This document shows positions 16,212-24,690 of a DNA stretch of 25,347 bases, piece by piece. The notes under the pieces were generated by a model, which ran no database searches, had not been told where the DNA came from, and worked only from the letters and a program-made list of their open reading frames with translations. Each line of letters begins with the position of its first letter. Positions within the stretch are counted from its first letter, which is position 1. This DNA comes from an uncultured Planctomycetaceae bacterium (GTDB taxonomy: Bacteria > Planctomycetota > Planctomycetia > Pirellulales > UBA1268), in contig CALAZQ010000512.1 in assembly GCA_937926325.1 (NCBI GenBank), positions 1 to 25,347 on the forward strand, in the 5' to 3' direction. Made by a program: the position numbers and the translations under genes.

Positions 16212-17009
16212 TCATGCCGCATCTCTGCTGAGACCGAGCCGCTCAAATTCTTCCGCAAGGGTCACTCCCGGACTGGCAGGAACCGCGGCAGCCCAGCGAG
16301 CGGTTCGAGAAGCTTCTGGCCTGACCGCCCGGTCACCCGGCCTTCGTCCACCCTCAGCCGCCCACTGCCGGGCATCATCGCTGAGATGATTCAACAGCCG
16401 CTCCACACCCGCCCGCTGCTGTTCGAGTTGATCGCGATCGAGTTGGGGTGGAATCTGGATCGCGCGGCTGACCACCGCCCGGCCACGGCTTCCTGGCCGG
16501 GGCACGGCAAAGCGATCCCAGGTGCCGAGCCGCCAGGGCCGGTCATACCCCAGCCCCATCGCCACCAGCGGAATACCGAGGCTGCTGGCCAAGAAGACGC
16601 AGCCTGCGGCAAGCCGGCGGCGGGGTCCCCGGGGACCATCAGGGGTCATCGTCAGGTTGCCCGTTTCCGCCCGCTCGGAAAGCTCCCGAACGGCCGCCGA
16701 TCCTCCATGAAAGCTGCTGCCCCGAACCGTTCCAAAGCCCATCATTCCCGCAACCCGGGCGAGAACGTCGGCGTCAAAATGCCGCGAGAGCAGCATCGAG
16801 ATGTTGCAGTGCCCGCGGAGATAGAGCGGCAGCAGGATGTTTTCGTGCCAGAAGACATAGATCTTGGCCCCCTGGTAGGCAGGATGCACCGGATCGATGG
16901 TCGGGTCACCATAGTCAGCCCGAATCCGGAGCGTTGCCATCCACTGCCGGACAACCGCCGTAGAAGCCAGCGAAACAGCACCAATCGCCAGGGGTGATTG
17001 CAGTCTCAT
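16212..17009 (-). CDS. DUF374 family lipid acyltransferase (LpxJ-like)
   Basis: Predicted membrane-associated acyltransferase. The DUF374 family belongs to the lysophospholipid/lipid A acyltransferase group and includes LpxJ, a lipid A late acyltransferase of some Campylobacterota. The 265-residue protein has a hydrophobic N-terminus, VFWHENILLPLYL with the candidate catalytic H55, LLSRHFDADVLARV, GFGTVRGSSFHGG, and the family hallmark TPDGPRGPRR (122-131). The C-terminal 70 residues are Arg/Ala-rich and variable. It is the last gene of the minus-strand set after the AsmA-like protein and dapF, 80 nt behind dapF. Substrate (lipid A, phospholipid or other) cannot be read from sequence. Confidence 0.87.
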   Translation of the reverse strand: MRLQSPLAIGAVSLASTAVVRQWMATLRIRADYGDPTIDPVHPAYQGAKIYVFWHENILLPLYLRGHCNISMLLSRHFDADVLARVAGMMGFGTVRGSSFHGGSAAVRELSERAETGNLTMTPDGPRGPRRRLAAGCVFLASSLGIPLVAMGLGYDRPWRLGTWDRFAVPRPGSRGRAVVSRAIQIPPQLDRDQLEQQRAGVERLLNHLSDDARQWAAEGGRRPGDRAVRPEASRTARWAAAVPASPGVTLAEEFERLGLSRDAA

Positions 17010-17089
17010 GGAAGCAGCCAGCAGGCTGACAGGTCTCCGCTGCGGGGGACGAAACGGGAATTGAACCGGGCAAACCTCGATGGGCGGTC

Positions 17090-18001
17090 TCAGCGTGGGG
17101 CGGCAGCCAGTGGCCAGACGCCGGTAAACACTTCTTCGGCCGGCCCCGTCATGAAAACTGAGCCCCGCCCGTCCCAGCCGAGCTGCAGATTGCCACCGGG
17201 CAGTTCGGCCGTGATGGCCGCCGCGGTTCTGCCTGTGAGAATGCCGGCGACACAGACCGCCGACGCTCCGGTGCCACAGGCCTGAGTGATCCCGGTGCCC
17301 CGCTCCCAGGTACGCACCCGGACCCGGTCAGCCGCCAGCCGCTGAACGAAATGAACGTTGATCCGCCGCGGGAACAACTCATGCCGTTCGACAACCGGCC
17401 CGATCGTTTCCAGCGGCACGGCGGCCACGTCTTCACAGAACAGCATCACATGGGGATTGCCCATCGAGACACAGGTCATGCGTGGGTCGAGCGCGGCTGC
17501 CTGCCACCAGTCAGCTCGCGGGCCAAGTACCGTTGCGGGTACATCCACGAGTTGCCGGAGGCCAGCTTCAGCCCGCACCGGAATCGCGTCCGGCTCGAGC
17601 AACGGCTCACCCATATCGACTCGGACTTGGCTTGCTCGCGGCCCTGTCGGCGTGACGCCCAGAGCCAGCACCCCTCGGCCAGTCTCAATGGCCACCTCAC
17701 CAGCCGGCGCATAGCCGCGGGAGACGACGAGATGGCCGACACAGCGGACGCCGTTGCCGCACATCTCAGACTCGCTGCCATCGGCATTGAACATCCGCAT
17801 GCGGGCCGCAGCGACGGGCGACGGTTCGACCAGAATGAGACCGTCCCCGCCCACGCCCCGGTGCCGGTCGGCCACCTGCGGCGCAAGGGTTACGGGGTCG
17901 AAGGCCGTCCGCTCAGCAAAGCGATCGATGTAGACATAGTCGTTGCCCAGCCCGTGCATCTTGACGAAGGCGAGCCGCGCATCTGCTGCTTCCACTGTCA
18001 C
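17090..18001 (-). CDS. dapF: Diaminopimelate epimerase
   Basis: Cofactor-independent epimerase that converts LL- to meso-diaminopimelate, the precursor of lysine and of the peptidoglycan cross-linking residue. Numbered from GTG 17999-18001 (303 residues): FVKMHGLGNDYVY at 12-24, GGDGL, FNADGSESEMCGNGVRC with catalytic C81, GNPH, and the second catalytic C242 in QACGTGASAVC. Both thiols of the active pair are present. The frame opens upstream to 18082, but the chosen GTG has AAGGAG 9 nt before it (18011-18016) and leaves a normal N-terminus. It lies between the AsmA-like gene (174 nt upstream, with a hairpin) and the DUF374 gene. Its presence suits a cell that makes meso-DAP. Confidence 0.94.
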   Translation of the reverse strand: MTVEAADARLAFVKMHGLGNDYVYIDRFAERTAFDPVTLAPQVADRHRGVGGDGLILVEPSPVAAARMRMFNADGSESEMCGNGVRCVGHLVVSRGYAPAGEVAIETGRGVLALGVTPTGPRASQVRVDMGEPLLEPDAIPVRAEAGLRQLVDVPATVLGPRADWWQAAALDPRMTCVSMGNPHVMLFCEDVAAVPLETIGPVVERHELFPRRINVHFVQRLAADRVRVRTWERGTGITQACGTGASAVCVAGILTGRTAAAITAELPGGNLQLGWDGRGSVFMTGPAEEVFTGVWPLAAAPR

Positions 18002-18010
18002 GCCGACCGT

Positions 18011-18016
18011 CTCCTT
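18011..18016 (-). promoter_or_regulatory. Ribosome binding site of dapF
   Basis: On the minus strand AAGGAG lies 9 nt before GTG 18001; it favours this start over the upstream GTG at 18082, whose preceding bases give no properly spaced site. Confidence 0.65.
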
Positions 18017-18125
18017 CGTGGCGATGCGATCACTCGTCAGGCCCGCGACGCCCGCCGCCGCCGGCAGCTGAGCCAATCGCACCCTGCAAGTCGGTATCGT
18101 ACGCTCAGCAATCAGATCCCTCTAG

Positions 18126-18155
18126 CGGCTCGCCACCGCCTCGTTCGGCGAGCCG
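18126..18155 (-). terminator. Hairpin downstream of the AsmA-like gene
   Basis: CGGCTCGCC (18126-18134) and GGCGAGCCG (18147-18155) form a perfect 9-bp GC-rich stem with a 12-nt loop, starting 20 nt past the TAG of the AsmA-like gene and 125 nt before dapF. It has no U-run on the minus strand. It may terminate or attenuate transcription into dapF. Confidence 0.5.
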
Positions 18156-18175
18156 TTTCGCACAGGCACCAGCCC

Positions 18176-21100
18176 CTACAGCCCCCGCGGCAGACCGCCC
18201 ACCGCATCGTCCGGCCGACCGGCGAGGCGGCGGCCACGGCCGTTCTCCTGCCGCTGCGACTGGAGCTTCTGCAACGCCGCAGCCAGGGTCGGAAAGGCCT
18301 CCGTCGAAAGCTCGGGCTCGCCCAGCGTGCCATCGACATGGAGCAGCAGGAACTGGCCACTCGCCCCCCCCAGCATCCGCTTCATTGCCGGCAGTTGTGT
18401 TTCAGCATCACCCATGATCGAGCGGAAGGTCATCTGCAGGTTGCCGTCGAAGTCAACCTCACCGTTGCCAACGAGGCTGATGGCATCCCCTGCCAGTTCG
18501 ATCTCATCGAGGTAGGCGTGGGGGCCCTCGATCCGGAACTGCACGTGGCTTGAGCCGAAGGCGTTGCGGTCAGGCGGCTTGACCCGCAGCACCTTCAGCA
18601 TCGCCACCACCAGGGGCAGTTCATAGATATCGGCATCGCGGAGCCGCAGCTGCCCGTCTCCCCGCAGCGAATGGGTGCCGGTTCGCGTACCACTGACCTC
18701 GATCGAACCAAAGACCCGCCCCCGATACCGGTGCGGCGTGCCCCGGCAGTCACAGGCCAGCCGCTCGAGGTTGGCATCAGAGACGGTTGCCGCCACGGTA
18801 AAGCCACCCAGGCCGGAGGCAGAGGCCATGCCGTCAACCTCGAGCGTCCCCCCGGCCATGGCGGCTGACAGCCGTCGGGCCGGGCCGCCGTCTCTCGCGG
18901 CGAGCGCGCCGAACCGCACTCCGGTCTGGTCCATCGTGAGCGGTCCCCGAACCTGCGTCAGCTGCACCCCCTGCCAGATCGCACTGTCGAGGTCGACTTC
19001 CCCTGAAGCATGCCAGGTCTGGCCGTCGGTCTGCCCGGTGATCTTCAGCCCCCCATGGACGTGATCGAGGGCGACGCCAACATCAAGCCCCCCCTGCTCC
19101 ATATCGAGATGGAAGTTCCATGATGCGGCACAGCGGCGTCCGGGTGACCGCGTGCCACCCTCCGCCGGCTGCCGGTCGGTGGAGTAGATATCGAGACTCC
19201 CCTCCAGCGAAAGCAGCCCCCGGGGCTCGACTGCTGCCACGGCCCGCTGCAGCCCGACCGGCAACGCCCGCACCAGCTCGTGATCAGCCCGAAAGCGATT
19301 CGCCGAAAGCCTGGCCAGCGAGACGTGCCAACTGCCGTCGGGCAGAAAGCGGCAGCGGCCGTCGGCGGCCACCGTGGTCCGGGCATGGACCCCCCGCCAG
19401 CCCTCCAGTTCGAGCAGGCCGTCATTCCAGGTGAGCCGGCCCTGGAGCTGCTCCAGCCGATAGGGAAACCAGACCGGCTCGATCGAGACAGTATCTCCGT
19501 GCGGGGTGGCTTGGAGCAGCACCTGGGTCTGCTGGGAGCCGATGACATGCCGGACTGTCGCCGAGAAATCGGCCTGCCCCCGGGGCCCAAGGTCGTCCCA
19601 GAAACGGGCGACGCCAGGGGGAAGCGCGTCCCGGAGTTCCTGGTCGAGAACCACCCGGCTACCGGCCAAATCGAGCGTGAGGAGATCACTGCCATCGCCG
19701 CCGCGGACGAGCCGTCCTGCACAACGCACTTCACCGGTGTCGTTTCTGGCGGTCAGCCCGGTCAGGGTCCACTCACCGTCGTGCATCCGCACCGTGCCCC
19801 GCACTTTTGTCAGCGGATAAGGAAACCGCAGATAGCGGAGACTGCAGTCGGTTAGCCGCACATCGAGTGAGTTGGTGTGCCCCTTCGGGAGGGAGGGATC
19901 ACGGTCGTGCCGGAAACTGAAGTCGAAGGTGCCGGCCGCCCGGAGCCGACGGAGCACATCCGCCCCCTTGTCGGGCATGGCGGTGAGCAGGCGATCGTCA
20001 ATCGGCATGTCGGTGCCCCGGACGTCGATGTGCCCGACCGAGCCACCCTCTGCAAGCTGCAGGCTGCCGGTCACCTGCACGTCATTGCCCCCTGCCTGTC
20101 CAGTCAGGTGCAACGACAACTGTCGATCGTCGAGGATGACGGTGCCGACGGTGCGGTCGAGCCGGTAGGGAAACCGGTAATGGGTCAGCGAGAGGTTGCG
20201 GCACCGCACAGAAACCTTGGGGGTGAACCGGCCGGCGGCACGGCTGAGTTCGGCCCGGAGATCGACTTCGCCCTGGGGCAGCAGCTTCCGCCAGTGCCCG
20301 GCCCACTCAGGTGGCAGGAACGGCTGCCACTGCCGTCCGACAACCATTCGCTCGGCCTCCAGCAGGCAATCGAAATCGGCCTCATCGGTCCAGCCCCCGG
20401 TCGCTGCAGAACCCCGAAACAGCGTCGCCCCCGACCGAGCCGAAGCGGTGGCAATGTTGAGCCCATTGCGGTCTGCGGTGAATGAGGCGGTCATGTCGGT
20501 GAGCGGAAACGGCAGCCGGGGATGTTCAAATCGTCCGTCGGCCAGGCCGCCGCTGACCTGAAAGGCTGCTGACGCCAATTCGTTGAGACTGCCGGTGGCA
20601 GTTGCGGTGAGGTCGAGCCGGACGCTCAGGCCGGCCGCGGCCTGACGGTGCCAGCCGCCTGCCACCAGACCAGCCGGCAGTAACGTTGCCAGCCGGGGTT
20701 GAAACTCGAACCCCTCGACAGCCGTCTCCACCCGAAACTGTTGCGTGGCCAGCGAGACCGCCCCGGTGAGACTCAACCGCTCGACGGTCTGACCATCAAG
20801 ACTCAACGCAATCCGCGACCAGGCAACGCCGGCCGGGTCTGTCGCTGCAGGCTCGAGGTCGAGCCGCCCCTGGCGGAATGTTTCCCGAAAACCGGCAGCA
20901 ACGTCTTCGAAGAGAACGGTTGCTCCTTCCACGCTGATCGGGACCGCGGTGGCTGATGCCGGCTGGCCGAACAGCCGCTGCAGGTTCCAGCCGCCCTGCT
21001 CCAGCCGGATCACCTGCAGCACCGGCCGCACCACCCGCACAGCAGTGATCGCAGGTGGCCCCAGGGCAAGGTCGGCCAGCGTGGCGTCACAGGCCAACTG

Positions 21101-21385
21101 GGCTTCATCGATCCGGAGGAGCTGCTGCCAGGGCTCGGGCAGGGCGGGGTCGGTCAGCGACAGGCCCCGCAGCACAATGCCGCGGCCCGCCTCCAGCGTG
21201 GCCCCTTGCACCTCGACCCGCAATCCGGGAAACCGGGCCGCCACGGCCCGCTCAACATGGCCACGAATTTCTTCGTTTATCCGGCTGGTACCGATGGCAG
21301 CAGCTGCAATCACGCCCGCCACCGTGACCGGGACGGCCCAGCGGACGAGCGACCAGAGAAAATCGGTGAAGCTGTTCACAAGCAC
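18176..21385 (-). CDS. Large AsmA-like envelope protein with FPY repeat modules
   Basis: A 1069-residue protein with one N-terminal transmembrane anchor (about 14-32) and a long, beta-rich periplasmic body. This is the layout of AsmA/YhdP/TamB-type proteins, thought to bridge the envelope and move lipids. Four related segments begin LPFPL (291), FPYRL (405), FPYPL (521) and FPYRL (640), each followed by a G-x-V-x-x-x-D-G-x-x-x-L-x-G-type strand pair; a weaker copy lies near 808-833. A second element recurs between them (about 356, 466, 584, 704), so modules are about 115 residues long. The C-terminal part (910-1030: YELPLVVAMLKVLRV, then IELAGDAISLVGNGEVDFDG) matches the AsmA-like C-terminal region. 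Start is GTG 21385, or GTG 21379, whose spacing from GGGGGA is better. It heads the cluster with dapF and the DUF374 acyltransferase. Confidence 0.85.
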   Translation of the reverse strand: MLVNSFTDFLWSLVRWAVPVTVAGVIAAAAIGTSRINEEIRGHVERAVAARFPGLRVEVQGATLEAGRGIVLRGLSLTDPALPEPWQQLLRIDEAQLACDATLADLALGPPAITAVRVVRPVLQVIRLEQGGWNLQRLFGQPASATAVPISVEGATVLFEDVAAGFRETFRQGRLDLEPAATDPAGVAWSRIALSLDGQTVERLSLTGAVSLATQQFRVETAVEGFEFQPRLATLLPAGLVAGGWHRQAAAGLSVRLDLTATATGSLNELASAAFQVSGGLADGRFEHPRLPFPLTDMTASFTADRNGLNIATASARSGATLFRGSAATGGWTDEADFDCLLEAERMVVGRQWQPFLPPEWAGHWRKLLPQGEVDLRAELSRAAGRFTPKVSVRCRNLSLTHYRFPYRLDRTVGTVILDDRQLSLHLTGQAGGNDVQVTGSLQLAEGGSVGHIDVRGTDMPIDDRLLTAMPDKGADVLRRLRAAGTFDFSFRHDRDPSLPKGHTNSLDVRLTDCSLRYLRFPYPLTKVRGTVRMHDGEWTLTGLTARNDTGEVRCAGRLVRGGDGSDLLTLDLAGSRVVLDQELRDALPPGVARFWDDLGPRGQADFSATVRHVIGSQQTQVLLQATPHGDTVSIEPVWFPYRLEQLQGRLTWNDGLLELEGWRGVHARTTVAADGRCRFLPDGSWHVSLARLSANRFRADHELVRALPVGLQRAVAAVEPRGLLSLEGSLDIYSTDRQPAEGGTRSPGRRCAASWNFHLDMEQGGLDVGVALDHVHGGLKITGQTDGQTWHASGEVDLDSAIWQGVQLTQVRGPLTMDQTGVRFGALAARDGGPARRLSAAMAGGTLEVDGMASASGLGGFTVAATVSDANLERLACDCRGTPHRYRGRVFGSIEVSGTRTGTHSLRGDGQLRLRDADIYELPLVVAMLKVLRVKPPDRNAFGSSHVQFRIEGPHAYLDEIELAGDAISLVGNGEVDFDGNLQMTFRSIMGDAETQLPAMKRMLGGASGQFLLLHVDGTLGEPELSTEAFPTLAAALQKLQSQRQENGRGRRLAGRPDDAVGGLPRGL

Positions 21386-21507
21386 ACGTTCCCCCGACGA
21401 CCCTGAGGCCGGGAGGACAGACGGGCGGACGGGGAAATGCGGCGGAGACGATAGAAAGCCTCCTCCCGGGCGGTCAAGCCGCCAATCAGCCGCTGAGTTG
21501 ACCGCTG

Positions 21508-21536
21508 TTTCGCAGCCTGTGGGTTCTTGCTATAGT
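21508..21536 (+). promoter_or_regulatory. Possible promoter of the second MFS gene
   Basis: TTTCGC (21508-21513), a 17-nt spacer and TATAGT (21531-21536) in the 286-bp divergent gap. It gives a leader of about 130 nt before ATG 21672. The -35 is weak. The rest of this gap holds the direct repeat below and no recognisable promoter for the AsmA-like gene. Confidence 0.35.
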
Positions 21537-21616
21537 CCGCAGTCCACCAGGTTGAAGGAATTCGGCCACTGCCCTGGGGGGCCGGCGGTCAGGTGATCTC
21601 CCGGCCGCAGTCCACC
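21537..21616 (+). repeat. 12-bp exact direct repeat in the MFS leader
   Basis: CCGCAGTCCACC occurs at 21537-21548 and again at 21605-21616, 68 bp apart. The first copy covers the expected transcription start just behind TATAGT, the second lies in the untranslated leader. Possible paired operator sites. Confidence 0.4.
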
Positions 21617-21671
21617 CCTTTCGAACCCCAATCGTTATCCCGGTCCCTTCCTGCACGAAAGCGAACGCCCT

Positions 21672-23339
21672 ATGCCTGCCGCCCAGACACCTGCCAACAA
21701 GGCCATCTTCTGGGGCTGCTTTATCGCCCTGATCACGACGTCATTCGCTTTTTTCACCCGGATGTATCTCTGTGATGTTCGATTTGGCACCGACTTTGGG
21801 CTCGACAAGGTCGACATTGGGGCGCTGAAGGGGGCGGGGGTCTGGCCCTTCGCGATTTCGATCATTCTGTTCAGCCTCGTGATCGACAAAATTGGCTACC
21901 GGATCGCGATGCTGTTTTCGTTCGCCTGCTACGCGATCTACCTGGTGTTGGCCTGTCTGGCATACGCAGCCATTCAGGGGGTTCAGGGGGCCGAGGTGAC
22001 CGCCGCTCAACAAAAAGGGCATGCCTTGCTGTATTGGGGCAGCATCGTCCTGGCGCTGGGAAACGGAACGGTCGAGGCCTTCATCAATCCAGTCGTGGCC
22101 AACATGTTCAGCCGTGAAAAGACCAAATGGCTGAACATCCTGCATGCTGCCTGGCCGGGCGGGCTCGTTATCGCCGGCATCATGACGATCGCGCTGGCTG
22201 ATACCGCCGCCAGCGGTGACTGGAGAATCGTGCTGGGCATCATTGCCCTGCCCGCGGTGATCTATCTGGTGATGCTCATCAATGCCAAGTTCCCGGTCAG
22301 CGAAACCGAACAGGCCGGGGTGAGCTATCGGGACATGCTTGCCGAGTTCGGCGGCTTCGGGGCGTTGGTTGGCTTCGGTTTGATTTTCATGCAGCTCGGC
22401 GAGGTCTTTGGCTGGTCGATTGGCGTCACCGGAGTGCTCACCCTGTTGGTCACCATCGGCTTTGCCGCGTACACCAAAAGCGTCGGCCGGGGCATTCTGG
22501 CCTTTCTCATCATCATCATGATGCCGCTGGCGACGACCGAAATCGGTACCGACGGCTGGATCAGTGGACTGATGGAAGAGCCGATGAAAGAGGCCGGCTT
22601 CAATGCCGGCTGGGTGCTCATCTACACCTCGGCGATCATGATGGTGCTGCGGTTCTTCGCCGGACCGATCGTCCACAAACTCTCCCCAATCGGGCTGCTC
22701 ATCCTGAGCTCTGTGCTGGCGGTTGCCGGCTTGCTGGCACTCTCACAGACGGGCAGTTCTGGCCTGGCCGTTATCTTTGCCGCGGCCACACTCTACGGAT
22801 TCGGCAAAACCTTCTTCTGGCCGACCATGCTCGGGATCACTGCCGAGCAATGCCCAAAGGGCGGTGCCCTTACCCTCAACGCCATTTCTGGCATCGGCAT
22901 GATCGCGGTGGGAGTGCTTGGGTTCCCCTACATCGGCTTCTTGCAGGAGCGGACGGCAAGCGCCGAACTGGCCGCCTCTTCGCAGGCCATCGCTGCCGAG
23001 GTGCTCGTTGAAAAGAGTTACCTGGGACTGCCCTACCAGGCGATCGATCCCGAAAAAACAGGCGGCCTGCAGAGCGAGGGAGCAGCCGAGGCCTTGGCCG
23101 CAGCCAGCAAGGCGGGGCAATTTGACGCCCTCGCGAAGATGGCCGCCTTTCCCGCCTTCATGCTGGTCTGCTACGGCATTCTCGGACTCTACTTCCGAAG
23201 TCGTGGCGGCTACACCGCGGTGCATCTGGGCGCAGAAGACGACCTGTCACACCCATCGCATCATGAGCCCAGCGGTCTTGACCACGAGGTCCATGCCGAC
23301 GAGACGATCGCAGATGGATCGCGGGGGCCCACCGCCTGA
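21672..23339 (+). CDS. MFS transporter, sugar-permease-like, with His-rich tail
   Basis: Predicted inner-membrane carrier of 555 residues with about 12 hydrophobic segments (first at 12-28). Overall look is that of sugar/metabolite MFS permeases found widely in planctomycetes, distinct from the TetA-like gene at 4475-5839. Features include VIDKIGYRIAM (70-80) in the motif A position, NGTVEAFINPVVANMF (131-146), LHAAWPGGLVIAG and LYGFGKTFFWPTMLG. A hydrophilic insertion of about 65 residues (424-490, Ala/Glu/Lys-rich) separates the last two membrane segments. The cytoplasmic tail has five His within 526-544, mixed with Asp/Glu. No strong ribosome site precedes ATG 21672. It is divergent from the AsmA-like gene and convergent with tilS (27-nt gap). 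Substrate is unknown. Confidence 0.85.
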   Translation: MPAAQTPANKAIFWGCFIALITTSFAFFTRMYLCDVRFGTDFGLDKVDIGALKGAGVWPFAISIILFSLVIDKIGYRIAMLFSFACYAIYLVLACLAYAAIQGVQGAEVTAAQQKGHALLYWGSIVLALGNGTVEAFINPVVANMFSREKTKWLNILHAAWPGGLVIAGIMTIALADTAASGDWRIVLGIIALPAVIYLVMLINAKFPVSETEQAGVSYRDMLAEFGGFGALVGFGLIFMQLGEVFGWSIGVTGVLTLLVTIGFAAYTKSVGRGILAFLIIIMMPLATTEIGTDGWISGLMEEPMKEAGFNAGWVLIYTSAIMMVLRFFAGPIVHKLSPIGLLILSSVLAVAGLLALSQTGSSGLAVIFAAATLYGFGKTFFWPTMLGITAEQCPKGGALTLNAISGIGMIAVGVLGFPYIGFLQERTASAELAASSQAIAAEVLVEKSYLGLPYQAIDPEKTGGLQSEGAAEALAAASKAGQFDALAKMAAFPAFMLVCYGILGLYFRSRGGYTAVHLGAEDDLSHPSHHEPSGLDHEVHADETIADGSRGPTA

Positions 23340-23366
23340 CGAGGGCCGATTGAGGGGCGAAGGCGT

Positions 23367-24530
23367 TCAGCTGGAGCACTCGCCAAGACTCCCCGACGGG
23401 TATGCCCCACTACCGGCCGCTGCCGGTGGCTGCAGGATGATTCCGTCCGCATGCCGTCGGGCCTGAATCTTGCCGGGCAGACTGACTGCAGGGCTCGGTT
23501 TCCCCGTGTGCTGTGAACCTTCAACAAGCATCCGGGTGAGGGTTCCAAGGTGCCGCCCTGACAGGTCTCGCCGCGGCCAGCCCTCCCGCTGCCAAAGCGA
23601 GATACAAACATCAGCCAGCAGCTGACAGTCACCGCCGGCAAGGCCTGCCAGTCGGTCATGCAGCAGCAGCGATCCGTCCGGCCGACGGTCAACCGCTGCT
23701 TCGACCAGCTGCCGGACCGTCACCCTGCGGTCGGTCATGCAGGCCGCCGCCTGAACACCCAGCCTGACGAGTGCCTCGGTCGCCGCTGGATAGGGCCCCT
23801 GCTCGGCCTCGGCCAGCACCCGGTGGCGGAGGAGATTGCGAGCGAACCGCAGATCGGCATTTGACTCATCCTCTACCCAGGGAACCCTGCCGGAACGCAG
23901 GTACGCCAGAACCTGCTTTCGCCGCAGGGCGAGCATTGGCCGCACCAGGCTGACCCCCTCGGTAAGCTGCCGCGACCGGGCCATCCCCGCGAGGCCGGCG
24001 ATCCCGGTTCCTCGCAGGATGCGATGGAGAATCGTCTCGGCCTGATCGTCAAGCGTATGCCCGACCGCCACATGGCGGGCCCCATGCAGATGTGCCAGAT
24101 TCGAAAAAAAGTCATACCGTAACGCTCTGGCTGCCGCCTCGAGGCCGGAGCCAACAGCTGCATCTGAATCGGTCAGCGGGCAACGCTTCCAATAACACGT
24201 AAGCTGAAGCCGCTCGGCCTGCTCGAGAACAAAGCGGCGATCCCGCTCGGCAGTGTCACGAAAGTCATACTCAACATGGGCGACGAGCAGCTGCCGCCGA
24301 GCTTCGGCTGGCGCGATCGCCGCGACCGACCGCAACAGGGCCATGCTGTCGGCACCTCCGGACACGGCGAGGATCACCGGCTGCTGCCAGTCCCAGCTTG
24401 CTGGCAATCCGGCAGCCACGGCTGCCTCAAAGGCAGCAATTCCCGGTTCGGTTTCGTTCGTACTTTCGGTCACCGAGCCGCCCGATCGAGAATTCAGCCA
24501 GTGGGATTCGGGCGGGCTACCCAAAGCCAC
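23367..24530 (-). CDS. tilS: tRNA(Ile)-lysidine synthase
   Basis: ATP-dependent enzyme that modifies C34 of tRNA-Ile(CAU) to lysidine, changing both charging and decoding from Met to Ile; essential in most bacteria. The 387-residue protein has the N-type PP-loop SGGADS at 57-62, HVEYDFRD at 85-92 in place of the more common HVNHGLR, the GHTLDDQAET motif (157-166) followed by ILRGTGIAGLAGM, and RPML. A C-terminal region with LPG and basic residues fits the tRNA-binding domain. Start is GTG 24528-24530 with GGAAG 5 nt upstream; a GTG at codon 20 (24473) is an alternative. It converges with the MFS gene and diverges from the lipoprotein gene. Confidence 0.92.
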   Translation of the reverse strand: MALGSPPESHWLNSRSGGSVTESTNETEPGIAAFEAAVAAGLPASWDWQQPVILAVSGGADSMALLRSVAAIAPAEARRQLLVAHVEYDFRDTAERDRRFVLEQAERLQLTCYWKRCPLTDSDAAVGSGLEAAARALRYDFFSNLAHLHGARHVAVGHTLDDQAETILHRILRGTGIAGLAGMARSRQLTEGVSLVRPMLALRRKQVLAYLRSGRVPWVEDESNADLRFARNLLRHRVLAEAEQGPYPAATEALVRLGVQAAACMTDRRVTVRQLVEAAVDRRPDGSLLLHDRLAGLAGGDCQLLADVCISLWQREGWPRRDLSGRHLGTLTRMLVEGSQHTGKPSPAVSLPGKIQARRHADGIILQPPAAAGSGAYPSGSLGECSS

Positions 24531-24690
24531 CCATTCTTCCAGTCTACCAGCCCAGCGCTGCCTGACTGCCTGCAGCCGGTCAAGCGAAAGCTGTTTGGCC
24601 GGTCCCAGAATGCCGTTGAGGCAGACCGCTCGTCCCGATAGCCTCCGGGCTCGTCACAGCACCATGGCATCACCGCCCGAAGGAGAGCCC

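Noticed and set aside
17041..17089. Minus-strand GGTTCAATTCCC resembling a tRNA T-loop between dapF and the DUF374 gene
   Set aside because: The flanking bases give only two T-stem pairs, there is no acceptor stem, anticodon arm or CCA, and the gap is only 80 nt.
17351..18553. 400-codon plus-strand frame over dapF and the end of the AsmA-like gene
   Set aside because: It spans two well-supported minus-strand genes and its translation is Arg/His/Pro-rich with no recognisable motif.
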